Assembly (NCBI GenBank): GCA_028289405.1
Contig: JANQPP010000100.1
Span: forward strand, 1 to 34,085
Source of the DNA: Pirellulales bacterium
GTDB taxonomy: Bacteria; Planctomycetota; Planctomycetia; Pirellulales; JANQPP01
Length of the DNA: 34,085 nucleotides
Direction of reading: 5' to 3'
Shown here piece after piece: positions 9,631-17,993 of this stretch. The position numbers and the translations under genes are program-made. Numbering within the stretch: the stretch's first letter is position 1; each line of letters starts with the position of its first letter. Under the pieces are notes generated by a model, which saw only the letters and a program-made list of their open reading frames with translations, did no database searches and had not been told where the DNA came from.

Positions 9631-10380
9631 TTACCGCCCCTCCCGCAACCGGTCGGCGAGGAAATTGTCGAGTTCAGGTATGCCGTAAATCTTCTCCACC
9701 GTCTCCTCGACCGAATATTCGAGCCGACGAAATTCCAAGGAATCATCGTGCAAGATGACATAGCACGAACGCCAGTCGCCGTCCCGGGGCTGCCCCACCG
9801 AACCCACGTTGACCATTATCTTTTCATTCGTCAACGAATACCGATAATTGATATCCTCGGGGCTAAAAAAGGACATCTGTTCGGTGAAGACGCCTGGAAC
9901 GTGCGTGTGCCCCTGGAAACAGTATTTCTCGATCAGGGCGAAGATGCTTTCCATCTTCCGCTGGTTATAAACGTCCTCGGGAAACACATACTCGTTGATG
10001 GGATTCCGGGCCGAACCATGCACGAAAAGCAAGCCGTCCTCGCGACGATTACGAGGAAGTTCCCCCAAAAAGTCCCAGCGGGCCGCGTTTTTTTGCGGGT
10101 CTCCGCGGCTACTTTCGAGCTGTTCCCGAGTCCAAAAGATGGCCTGTTCAGCTCCCTTGTTGAATCCCTCCGGATCGAACAGGGCCCCCAAATCGTGATT
10201 GCCTAGAATGCAGATGTCGCATTCCATCACCAAATCGATGCATTCACGCGGGTTGGGCCCATAGCCAATAATATCGCCCAGACAGTAAATCTCGGAGATG
10301 TCTTGGGAGCGGATATCTTCCAAAGCCGCTTCCAGGCCCTCCAGATTACTGTGAATATCGCTGATTAATGCACGCTTCAC
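9631..10380 (-). CDS. metallophosphoesterase, calcineurin-like
   Basis: 249-aa binuclear metal phosphoesterase of the calcineurin-like superfamily. The metal ligands are all present: D8xH10 (ISDIHSN), GD (35-36), GNHD (60-63), a histidine at 121 and GHTH (157-160). No signal peptide is seen, so it is probably cytoplasmic. Substrates in this family range from nucleotides and cyclic dinucleotides to phosphoproteins, and the sequence does not decide between them. The start is a GTG: AAGG lies 7 nt upstream and the DxH motif then begins at residue 8. The upstream in-frame extension to 10491 adds 37 residues without family character. It is divergent from tsaB, and the 252 bp between them hold no other gene. 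Confidence 0.85.
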   Translation of the reverse strand: MKRALISDIHSNLEGLEAALEDIRSQDISEIYCLGDIIGYGPNPRECIDLVMECDICILGNHDLGALFDPEGFNKGAEQAIFWTREQLESSRGDPQKNAARWDFLGELPRNRREDGLLFVHGSARNPINEYVFPEDVYNQRKMESIFALIEKYCFQGHTHVPGVFTEQMSFFSPEDINYRYSLTNEKIMVNVGSVGQPRDGDWRSCYVILHDDSLEFRRLEYSVEETVEKIYGIPELDNFLADRLREGR

Positions 10381-10632
10381 GCGGCAACCTTCATTACGAA
10401 AGGCATGACTCTTACAACCGTTTTGTTCGACCAACGCCTTGCTTGCCGAGCATCGATTTTCGAGTCTAGAATGCCCTGGAAATATGGTCAAGGCGTTTGC
10501 ACGACGTCATTTAAGCCCATTGCCGTCATACCGATCCACTGCTCATGCCTCCATCGCTCAGGCGGCGAAAACGGTGGGCCTGGCGCCGCAGCCTCATAAT
10601 TATATAGGACAATTCCCGGAGGAACTTCACCA

Positions 10633-11340
10633 ATGGCACGGATTTTGGCATTGGAGACTTCGCGGCGACGAGGGAGTATTGCCCTGTTCGATGGCCCACG
10701 AGCGCTGCAAGAAGTCTGGTTGGACGAGAAAGAAACCACCGCGCGCAACCTTACCCCCACGCTACAAAGCTTGTTCTCCCAGTCCGGCTGGCAGCCCCGA
10801 GATGTCGATCTGATCGCCGTGGGAGTTGGTCCGGGCTCTTTCACGGGGGTCCGGATTGGCGTCATGACGGCGAAGACGCTGGCCTACGCGGCGGGAGCCA
10901 ATATCGTCGGCTGCGACACCATGGCGGTGATTGCCGCGCAATCTCCCGCGGATGTGAAGGAAGTGACCGTCGTGCTGGACGCGGGGCGCGGAGACGTCTA
11001 CTCGGCAACCTACCGGCGGGAAGCGGAGGAACTCCAAATACGGCGTCCGTTGGAGATCATCCCGCTGGTAACGTGGCGAACCACGCGCGAAAAAAACGAA
11101 ACACTCATCGGGCCGGGCCTCCATGGTATTGATCCGCCGCCTGAAGCCAACGTTTTACCCGCGGAGCTTTGGGAACCCAATGCCGCGACCGTGGCGAAAC
11201 TTGCCTTTGGCCGCTGGAAGGCGGGGGCGACGGACGATGTCTGGTCGCTCACACCCTGTTACGGTCGCTTGAGTGCCGCCGAAGAAAAACGAAAACGCCT
11301 TCCACCGGCCACTCTGCCTGGTCCAACAGCGTCATCATGA
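10633..11340 (+). CDS. tsaB: tRNA t6A biosynthesis protein TsaB
   Basis: 235-aa TsaB (YeaZ), the ASKHA-fold partner of TsaD in making N6-threonylcarbamoyladenosine at position 37 of ANN-decoding tRNAs. Family markers are the start ARILALETS, GSIALFDG, and the strongly conserved 'VGVGPGSFTGVRIG' (63-76). 'VTVVLDAGRGDVYSATY' matches the 'DARRxEVY' region. TsaB is degenerate in its catalytic residues and serves as a scaffold. Its last 6 bp overlap the 3' end of the E1-like gene on the other strand. An AT-rich stretch, ATAATTATATAG, about 25 nt before the start may contain its -10 box, but no clear -35 is visible. Confidence 0.92.
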   Translation: MARILALETSRRRGSIALFDGPRALQEVWLDEKETTARNLTPTLQSLFSQSGWQPRDVDLIAVGVGPGSFTGVRIGVMTAKTLAYAAGANIVGCDTMAVIAAQSPADVKEVTVVLDAGRGDVYSATYRREAEELQIRRPLEIIPLVTWRTTREKNETLIGPGLHGIDPPPEANVLPAELWEPNAATVAKLAFGRWKAGATDDVWSLTPCYGRLSAAEEKRKRLPPATLPGPTASS

Positions 11341-12111
11341 AGCGGTGATCGACGCGCACAGCGAGCATCCCTCGCGGCGCGAGAGGGATAAACGGCGAAA
11401 TCGCATATCACGGAGGTCCATCGTGATGAGCGTTCCCAGCAAGGGTTCGCCCAGTCCACAAAGCACCTTGATTGCTTCCATGGCACCCAGGCACGCGACC
11501 GTTCCCGATACGGCACCGAAGACGGGGAATTCCCGCCGCCAGGTCGACGGTGGTTCGGGGTAGGTGCATTCCAGGCAAGGAGTTTCGCCCGGAATGATCG
11601 TCGTGAGCGTCGCTTCCAATTCGTACATGGCGCATTCGACAAGAGGTTTCCGCTGCCGCATGGCTTCCCGGTTGAGCGCGTAACGTTCGGGAAACAAAGG
11701 CGCGCAATCCACGATCAGATCCGCTTCGCTCACGAGCCGAACCGCGTTATCGTCCGAGACGTTCTCCGAAACGGCCAGTATCTCCAAGCGCGGATTGAAT
11801 TTCTTCAGCGTGCGTTCCGCGGCGGCTGAGCGAGGTTTTCCCAAATCGTCGTAAGTCATCAAGAGTTGGCGGTTCAAATCGCTAGGCTTGACGTTACCCC
11901 CATGGGCCAACACCAGCCTTCCAATTCCGGCGGCGGCCAATTCGAAGGCGACCACGCCACCCAAGCCGCCGCACCGTGACACCAACACGGAAGCACCTTT
12001 GAGCCGCTCCTGCTCCGCTTCCCCGAATCCCGGCACCCACATTTGCCAGGCATAGGTGGCCAATTCTTCCTCGGTGAGGGGGCGACGTGGTATGGGAAGT
12101 GGCTGAGCCAT
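11335..12111 (-). CDS. ThiF/MoeB/HesA-family E1-like enzyme, divergent
   Basis: 258-aa relative of MoeB and ThiF, enzymes that adenylate the C-terminal GG of a ubiquitin-like sulfur carrier. The Rossmann glycine motif reads 'SRCGGLGG', where MoeB has 'GxGGLG' preceded by Gly; here that position is Arg46. The Arg finger motif DLNRQ (79-83) is present. One Zn-binding Cys pair, CLEC (179-182), and a second, CSLC (249-252), are intact, and an Asp (D135, in DCAP) matches the Mg-binding Asp of DCTDN. The acidic residues after strand 2 (LLDFD in MoeB) are replaced by AHGGN. No rhodanese domain is fused. The gene follows the MoaD/ThiS-like gene by 69 bp, so the two are probably a working pair. Whether it serves molybdopterin, thiamine or another thiolation pathway is not decided by sequence alone. 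I recall a similar subfamily in planctomycetes and cyanobacteria but could not check this. Confidence 0.82.
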   Translation of the reverse strand: MAQPLPIPRRPLTEEELATYAWQMWVPGFGEAEQERLKGASVLVSRCGGLGGVVAFELAAAGIGRLVLAHGGNVKPSDLNRQLLMTYDDLGKPRSAAAERTLKKFNPRLEILAVSENVSDDNAVRLVSEADLIVDCAPLFPERYALNREAMRQRKPLVECAMYELEATLTTIIPGETPCLECTYPEPPSTWRREFPVFGAVSGTVACLGAMEAIKVLCGLGEPLLGTLITMDLRDMRFRRLSLSRREGCSLCASITAS

Positions 12112-12180
12112 CGATTTCGATCGCGGGAAACGGTTCAGAACGATCTATTATGCAAGTCGTCAGGTGAGCGGCTCGAAGCT

Positions 12181-12462
12181 TCAGCCGCCCGAGATAGGGG
12201 AAAGCAGCGTTACCTCATCACCGTCCGACAGTGGGGTCTCTTCCGACCACGTGACCTGTCGTTCTCCGACGAAAAGCAGTATGGAGGGCTTCAGTCTTGC
12301 TGATTCCTCGAGTAAGAGTGAGCCGCTCATGTCGTCGACGTGGCGCTGCTCGATTTCGCTGATAAGATCCTGCACAGTCGCTCCCGACGGCAGTTCGTAC
12401 TCTTTCGACGCGCATCCCACGACTTGCCGTAGTTGAGCCGTGAACTCCACCCGTACTCGCAC
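12181..12462 (-). CDS. MoaD/ThiS-like sulfur carrier protein
   Basis: About 93-aa beta-grasp protein ending in SPISGG, the free C-terminal Gly-Gly used for adenylation and thiocarboxylation in MoaD and ThiS. The body fits MoaD: 'VRVEFTAQLRQVVG', 'ELPSGATVQDLISEIEQR', and the final 'TPLSDGDEVTLLSPISGG'. The GTG start at 12462 has AGG 5 nt upstream and gives the usual MoaD length. A GTG at 12519 would add 19 residues of no recognisable character. It stands 69 bp upstream of the E1-like gene and 85 bp downstream of the exported propeller gene, all on one strand. The acceptor pathway (Moco, thiamine or other) is not shown by its neighbours. Confidence 0.8.
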   Translation of the reverse strand: MRVRVEFTAQLRQVVGCASKEYELPSGATVQDLISEIEQRHVDDMSGSLLLEESARLKPSILLFVGERQVTWSEETPLSDGDEVTLLSPISGG

Positions 12463-12547
12463 AGCGACCTCGTTGCCAAATAGACTTTTCGAAATGCAAG
12501 TCGATCCGGATTGTGGCACGACACGCCGGCAATTCCAAGCACTCGTT

Positions 12548-14854
12548 TTAGTTTTCGCGTGAAGCCCCTGGTTCGCTCTGGGATTTCAGCCGAGCGTCTA
12601 GATGCCGAGGGACATACGCCAGCGTCGTCTGCAAGGCATGCGTGCAAGAGCAACCGGCGCTGCTTTCCGGCGCCAACAGAAGGCCACCGGAGGGAATCAT
12701 GCTAAGCCAGCAGCCGCTCCGGACGCCGAGGAATTCCGTCCGTTCTTGGGTGTGCAGATCCAGCATGCCGTGAAATTCAAAGCGATGAAAAATCGTGTGC
12801 CGGGAGGCGGACATCACGCCGCAGCCATGCCAATCGAAATCATCCTCGGCCAGCACTTTTCCCGTATAAAGGTCGTACGTGAGCTTGTTCAAATAGACGC
12901 GATTGCCGATGAGCACCGGATGAGCCAAATGACCGCTATGGTGATGTTTGCGGGCCGGTTCATGGTTTTCCCAGAGGGGGCTGCCATCATCGTCCCGGAA
13001 GGCGAACGTGTGATACTTCTTCTCCTCGTCACTCCCGGTGACCAAAACCACGCCTTCCGCCTGAGCCAAGTAGGTCATGTATTGGCAGTCGCTGAAATCG
13101 AAAGAGCGGGACCACCGCTGCTCGCCGGTCCGTAAATCGAGTGCCACCAGGTATTGTTCCTCTTGGAGCGGTTCGCCGAGCAATCGGCCCTGGGAGGTTT
13201 GCACTGCATCCGGATGACGGCTCTCGATGAAATACATTACCCCGTGTGCGATGGTCAGCGTCGAATTCAGAATCGCCCCGCCTTGATATTCCCAACGTGG
13301 CTTCCCGGTATGGCGATCCGAGCAAAAGATCGCGTGGCTCACGACTCGCCCGACGTCGTCTTCGCCGAAATGCTCGAACCATTCGCCTTGATCTCCCAGG
13401 TACGTGGAATCACGGGGAGTACAGCTTCCCAAAAGCAAATCGCCCACCGTGGCCAGATAGCCCCATTCGTAATCGGCGGCATCGTAGGATTCCGGAAGTC
13501 GAAAGTTGAGTTTCCATTCGCCGGTGCGGGCAGCGAATCCCCAGCAGCGCGAATCGTGGGCCAAATACAGATAGTCGTCGGTGACCACCATGTTCGAGCA
13601 ATCGCGGGGGATGTTGGCCCGCCGCATGGTGGGAATTTGCTTGAACCACAGCAGTGTGCCGTTGTAGGCATCGAGGCCAAATAACGTCCGATTCCCTTGC
13701 ACGAACAGATTTCCACCGGCGGAGACGGGGGCGGGATTCCGTGGACCCCGATCCGGCATCGGACGGGGACCGGGCCGGCCCCACCAGAGCACCGACATCG
13801 GCCCGCGAATCAGTTCGTCTTGGCTGCAAGAAGAGTTGTCCGCACTGCCGTATTGGTGAGTCCATTCCCCCGCGCCTGGCAACTTGCCACGTCGGTGGAT
13901 CCAGAACGGCGCCTGATCCTGCTCGATTCGAGATTCCCCTTCGCCGAGATCGACCTCGCCGATCCAGGAAGTGAGCTGATCTTGGAACTTGGCAGGTTCG
14001 GATTGCCAACTTTCGAGAAACAGAGTTCCGCCCGATGGCCGGAGGACCGGATAAATGTCCTCCAGAGCAGCCGGCCACTCGCCGCCGTCGAGTAGGCTGT
14101 CGGACACGATGAGGTTGGCCAAGTAAACGCCAAACGGGAGTTCGTCGAATCTTGCTTGATGAACACTGACGCGCACGCCATACAGTCCCGCCTCGTCCAA
14201 TTTCGCGCGGGCCGTGGCTACATAATTCGCGTCCGGGTCGACGACCAGAATTTGAAAATCGGACACTTGGGCCAAGTGATAAGCCAGCCGCCCATCCGCA
14301 CTTCCTAGGACCAGGCAGTAGCCTCGCGAAGTGCACGCCGCGTCCAGCATCCGCCGCGCGAGCCGCTCATAGCGGACCGTTTTCTCATCGTCGGGATAGG
14401 GATTCGGGCGCATGCTTTTCAGCGGCGGTTCGACGTAATGCAGCATGGCGTCGAACTCCAGTTCGCCGGAGTCGATCTCCGCATCCTGGCCGATCTTCGC
14501 GAGGACGCGGATTCGGGAAGTTCCTTCCTCTGGAACCTGATCGATTACGACGGCGTGTTGGGTCGAGGCGTCTGGCGACTCGAAACGACGTTCCTCCGCT
14601 CTCTCGGAGTGGACGAGGACATGCCCGATGGACGGCTGTTCCGTTTGCCACCGGACCCACGCCGTGTCACGAGAAACCCGCTCAATGATCGGACCTTGAA
14701 TGTGCCAAACGGGAGCGGGATCCTGCGCGCCGGCCTCGTTCGCGAACAGCGGAGCAGCGTATAGTAGCCCGAGCAGGAAGCCGGCGATGACTTGTCGAGT
14801 GCCCGCAGCCATGACGCCCTGACCGGCAGCGTGGCCGTTCGTATTCCCTAGCAT
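12548..14854 (-). CDS. exported fusion of methyltransferase-like Rossmann domain and PQQ-type beta-propeller
   Basis: 768-aa protein with a signal peptide (hydrophobic 'VIAGFLLGLLYAAPLFA'). A beta-sandwich/fibronectin-like stretch (about 45-138) follows, then a class I methyltransferase-like Rossmann fold (about 165-285: 'CLVLGSADGRLAYHL', then VVDPD, then 'LIVSDSLLDGGEWP' and 'RPSGGTLFLES'). The rest is a long series of Trp-rich PQQ-type blades such as 'GLDAYNGTLLWFKQIPT' and 'ALDLRTGEQRWSRSF'. The glycine loop is LGSADG rather than the usual GxGxG, and the protein is exported, where S-adenosylmethionine is not expected, so the Rossmann part may be non-catalytic. ATG at 14854 is used; ATG at 14812 (MAAGTRQ) would also keep the signal peptide. 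It is preceded by a second propeller gene 24 bp upstream. The molecular role is unknown. Confidence 0.75.
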   Translation of the reverse strand: MLGNTNGHAAGQGVMAAGTRQVIAGFLLGLLYAAPLFANEAGAQDPAPVWHIQGPIIERVSRDTAWVRWQTEQPSIGHVLVHSERAEERRFESPDASTQHAVVIDQVPEEGTSRIRVLAKIGQDAEIDSGELEFDAMLHYVEPPLKSMRPNPYPDDEKTVRYERLARRMLDAACTSRGYCLVLGSADGRLAYHLAQVSDFQILVVDPDANYVATARAKLDEAGLYGVRVSVHQARFDELPFGVYLANLIVSDSLLDGGEWPAALEDIYPVLRPSGGTLFLESWQSEPAKFQDQLTSWIGEVDLGEGESRIEQDQAPFWIHRRGKLPGAGEWTHQYGSADNSSCSQDELIRGPMSVLWWGRPGPRPMPDRGPRNPAPVSAGGNLFVQGNRTLFGLDAYNGTLLWFKQIPTMRRANIPRDCSNMVVTDDYLYLAHDSRCWGFAARTGEWKLNFRLPESYDAADYEWGYLATVGDLLLGSCTPRDSTYLGDQGEWFEHFGEDDVGRVVSHAIFCSDRHTGKPRWEYQGGAILNSTLTIAHGVMYFIESRHPDAVQTSQGRLLGEPLQEEQYLVALDLRTGEQRWSRSFDFSDCQYMTYLAQAEGVVLVTGSDEEKKYHTFAFRDDDGSPLWENHEPARKHHHSGHLAHPVLIGNRVYLNKLTYDLYTGKVLAEDDFDWHGCGVMSASRHTIFHRFEFHGMLDLHTQERTEFLGVRSGCWLSMIPSGGLLLAPESSAGCSCTHALQTTLAYVPRHLDARLKSQSEPGASREN

Positions 14855-14878
14855 GTCGAAAAAAGCTCCGGTTGGCTT

Positions 14879-16288
14879 TCAAGGGTTTGGAGCGAAGCAA
14901 TGGATGGCTCCTTCATCCGTGCTAGCGTAGAGCCGCCCTTCGGCGACGGCGAGCCCATACGCTTGACCGTGGACTTCGGCGGTCCAGGACCGATTTCCCG
15001 ACTCCACATCATAAGCGGCGATTTGACCGTCTCCGCCGGCAATCAAGTGGCCGCCCGCCAGGATCAGCGAGAATGGTTCTTCGCATGCCGATTTCCAGCG
15101 GACGCAGCCCGCCATTTGGCGCTGCACGCCGCGGAGCCGTGAGTTGGTCTTGTCTAATTCGGCCTGCAAGTCCGCCGATTCCTCGGAAGTGGCTTTCTTC
15201 GCCGCCTCCGTCAGCCGCCGGCGTTCGCCCATCAGTTGGCGGGCTTCACCAAAAAGCGTGATGTACCGCCCGCGATCCAAACAGGAGAGTTCGCTGTTGG
15301 TATGCAAATAAGAGAGCCCCCCCGCCACGATCATGTGGTTTCCGGCGAAGGTGGCCAGTTGTTCTTTTTGATCAGGCCGCGAAGCGGACAACTCTCCCGC
15401 TTTTCCCGGACCGTAGAGCAAGAGGTCTCCGGTGAGCAGAGCATAAGTGCCCCCGCCGCCCCCTTGCACTTGAAACAATCGCGTGCCGGTACCGCGGTCG
15501 AAGACCAAAGGCCGTTCGCGGCCCGTGGTGACATACAGCCGGCTCCGTGAGGCGAGCATGTAACCTTGCGCGGGAAAATCCTTCAGCGGGGTTTTCCACA
15601 GTTCTTTGCCGCTGTCCGCATCCATCGCGCAGAGGTAAACGGTTTCCGAGGGAAACACGCCCACGCAGCAGTAGGCCACGTTTTCCATCACCACCACGCT
15701 GGTCCGCACGGGCCATAAAGAAATCACGCGGCCATTTCCGGCCACGCGCAGGTCCTGGGGACCGGGGCGGTGCCGCCAAAGCAATTTGCCGCTGGCCGCA
15801 TCGAGGCAATACACATGGCCATCGTCGCTGCCGACGAACACTTTGCCCTCGGCGAGGGTCGGCGCCAGCCGGACCGGGCCTTCGGTGAAAAACACCCAGA
15901 CCTGCTCACCCGTTCGCGCGTCGAGGCAATAGACTTTATGGTCGATCGAGGAACCGAAGAACACATGGTCCCCGGCGGCGACAACATGCAAGGCTTTGTC
16001 GAACACTTGCCGGTTCGACATGTTGTACACCTTGTTGTAACCGTCCCAGGTTGCCGGTTCGTCCCACGCCGGGCGAGGCCGGGCCGGTGCCTGATATTCC
16101 CAGGCCAACTGCAAAGGGATCGGCAAATTTTCACTCGTGGCGCCGCTCCGGGCATGGTCATGCCGGTAGGTGGGCCACGCCTCGCCACGAAGCCGGTTCG
16201 GAAACAAGCCGATACCAACGACGGCAATCAGCAGCCAAAGGCAATAGGCGGCGGACCTCCAAAGTTGCATTGCCGCGAAATACCTCAT
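14879..16288 (-). CDS. exported PQQ-type beta-propeller protein
   Basis: 469-aa protein with an N-terminal signal segment ('AAYCLWLLIAVVGIGLFP') and PQQ-type repeats: 'VYCLDARTGEQVWVFFTEGP', 'VYCLDAASGKLLWRHRPGP', and 'LCAMDADSGKELWKTPL'. The mature part opens with EAWPTYRHDHARSGAT, a common entry motif of planctomycete exported propellers. A predicted coiled stretch, 'RRRLTEAAKKATSEESADLQ', interrupts the blades near residue 350. No catalytic Cys pair or other dehydrogenase-specific motif is obvious, so a structural or scaffolding role in the envelope is at least as likely as a quinoprotein. The gene lies 24 bp upstream of the methyltransferase-propeller fusion and is probably co-transcribed with it; the sequence similarity suggests duplication of the propeller part. 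Confidence 0.8.
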   Translation of the reverse strand: MRYFAAMQLWRSAAYCLWLLIAVVGIGLFPNRLRGEAWPTYRHDHARSGATSENLPIPLQLAWEYQAPARPRPAWDEPATWDGYNKVYNMSNRQVFDKALHVVAAGDHVFFGSSIDHKVYCLDARTGEQVWVFFTEGPVRLAPTLAEGKVFVGSDDGHVYCLDAASGKLLWRHRPGPQDLRVAGNGRVISLWPVRTSVVVMENVAYCCVGVFPSETVYLCAMDADSGKELWKTPLKDFPAQGYMLASRSRLYVTTGRERPLVFDRGTGTRLFQVQGGGGGTYALLTGDLLLYGPGKAGELSASRPDQKEQLATFAGNHMIVAGGLSYLHTNSELSCLDRGRYITLFGEARQLMGERRRLTEAAKKATSEESADLQAELDKTNSRLRGVQRQMAGCVRWKSACEEPFSLILAGGHLIAGGDGQIAAYDVESGNRSWTAEVHGQAYGLAVAEGRLYASTDEGAIHCFAPNP

Positions 16289-16355
16289 CGTCGTCTCGGA
16301 GTCGTGGTGATTGTTTCGTGAATGGGAACGCGCGGAACGTTAACGCTCCGCCACC

Positions 16356-16375
16356 ACGGCTTTGTTAGCCGTTTT
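16356..16375 (+). terminator. small hairpin with T4 tail in the propeller/DUF1501 gap
   Basis: ACGGCT and AGCCGT (6 bp, 5-nt loop) followed by TTTT on the plus strand. Both flanking genes are transcribed from the minus strand, on which the hairpin is preceded by AAAA and followed by GGTGG. Its role as a terminator of minus-strand transcription is therefore doubtful; the fold itself is clear. Confidence 0.25.
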
Positions 16376-16459
16376 GGGGCATGAAGTACAGCCCTGGGGA
16401 TAACTTTTCATCCCGTCGAAACAAAAACCGAACCATCGCGCGGGTCGCCGCTCCGTCGT

Positions 16460-17905
16460 TCAGGCCAGAATCGCCTGCACAGGATTTTGTTCTTCCACTC
16501 CGGTGAGGCGAACATCGAGCCCCTGAAAGCGGAAGGAAAGACGCCGATGGTCAATTCCCAGGCAATGCAGAATCGTGGCATTCAAGTCGTGGATATGCAC
16601 GGGATTTTCGGCCACGTTGTAGCTGAAGTCGTCCGTTTCTCCATGGACGACGCCGGACCGGATCCCTCCCCCGGCCATCCAAATCGTGAAACAGCGTGGG
16701 TGGTGGTCGCGGCCGTAATTTTCCCGCGTCAGCTTGCCTTGGCAGTAGATCGTGCGGCCGAATTCGCCCCCCCAAACGACGAGCGTATCTTGCAGCAAGC
16801 CGCGCTGCTTCAAATCTTGGATCAAGGCCCACGACGGTTGGTCGACATCCTGGCACTGCTTGGGAAGATCTCCGCCGACGTTGAAATGCTGGTCCCAGCC
16901 ACGATGGAAGATTTGCGTGAAGCGTACGCCCCGTTCGGCCATGCGACGTGCCAGCAGGCAACTGGCAGCGTAGGTGCCCGGTTTTTTGACATCCGGGCCA
17001 TACATGTCCAGTACGTGCTGTGGCTCATCGGAAATGTCCGTGAGCTCGGGCACGGAGGATTGCATGCGAAAAGCCATTTCCGCTTGCTCGATCCGCGTCT
17101 GCGTTTCCGGATCGCCGATCCGGTCGAGAGTTCTTTGGTTGAAACGGGCTAGGCGGTCCAGCATTCGCCGCCGCATGTCCCGAGTCACCCCGGGCGGATC
17201 CGAGAGAAACAGCACGGGATCCCCGCTACTCCGCAGGGATACGCCCTGATAGCGGCTGGGCAAGAACCCGGAACCCCACAGGCGATTGTAAAGGGCCTGC
17301 GCGTCTTGCCGTCCGGTCCAGGACGGCGTCATCACCACGAACGAGGGCAGGCTATCGTTCATCGAGCCCAACCCGTAACTCAACCAAGCTCCGAGGCTAG
17401 CCCGGCCCGGCAATTGATGGCCGGTGCAGATATACGTAATAGCCGGGTCGTGGTTGATTGCCTCGGTATGCACGGTCTTCAACAGGGCGATGTCGTCCAC
17501 CATCCGCGCATGGTAGGGCATCAATTCACTCACCCACGCCCCGCCCTGTCCGTACTGTTCGAATTTGTATTTGGAGGGTGCGATGGGAAACCGCTCTTGG
17601 CCGGACGTCATGGTCGTCAGCCGCTGCCCTTGCCGAATCGACTCCGGCAAGTCCTGGTCGAACATGTCATCCATCTTGGGCTTATAATCAAACATGTCCA
17701 TCTGACAGGGCGCTCCCGCCATGAACAGATAGATGGCCCGTTTTGCCTTCGGCGCGAAATGCGGCAAGTCCGGCAACCCGCCCGCGGCCACGGCGGACGA
17801 TTGTGGCAAAATGGAGGTCAATGCGGCCGCGCCCAAACCCAGGCCAGCCTGGCCAAAAAAATGCCGCCGCGTTATCGCGGTGAAGTGCTGTTGGATGGGG
17901 TCCAT
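16460..17905 (-). CDS. DUF1501 domain protein, Tat-exported
   Basis: 481-aa DUF1501 protein, an alkaline-phosphatase/sulfatase-fold family abundant in planctomycetes and of unproven biochemistry. The N-terminus has a twin-arginine type signal, '[18 protein letters not shown]' (R13R14). Family motifs are '[17 protein letters not shown]', '[16 protein letters not shown]', '[12 protein letters not shown]', and '[19 protein letters not shown]'. '[16 protein letters not shown]' closes the domain. The SD AGGAG lies 9 nt before the ATG. The gene starts 88 bp downstream of the PSD1 gene, the common planctomycete pairing, and the two are probably co-expressed. A role in processing complex polysaccharides or sulfated glycans has been proposed for the pair but is inference here. 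Confidence 0.92.
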   Translation of the reverse strand: MDPIQQHFTAITRRHFFGQAGLGLGAAALTSILPQSSAVAAGGLPDLPHFAPKAKRAIYLFMAGAPCQMDMFDYKPKMDDMFDQDLPESIRQGQRLTTMTSGQERFPIAPSKYKFEQYGQGGAWVSELMPYHARMVDDIALLKTVHTEAINHDPAITYICTGHQLPGRASLGAWLSYGLGSMNDSLPSFVVMTPSWTGRQDAQALYNRLWGSGFLPSRYQGVSLRSSGDPVLFLSDPPGVTRDMRRRMLDRLARFNQRTLDRIGDPETQTRIEQAEMAFRMQSSVPELTDISDEPQHVLDMYGPDVKKPGTYAASCLLARRMAERGVRFTQIFHRGWDQHFNVGGDLPKQCQDVDQPSWALIQDLKQRGLLQDTLVVWGGEFGRTIYCQGKLTRENYGRDHHPRCFTIWMAGGGIRSGVVHGETDDFSYNVAENPVHIHDLNATILHCLGIDHRRLSFRFQGLDVRLTGVEEQNPVQAILA

Positions 17906-17993
17906 GATTTTCCACTCCTTCGCCGTACTTTCCGGGCGGGCTTTGTATAAGGGTGCGTGGTTTTATCCCCGATCGAATGGTCGATGGGGGAAG

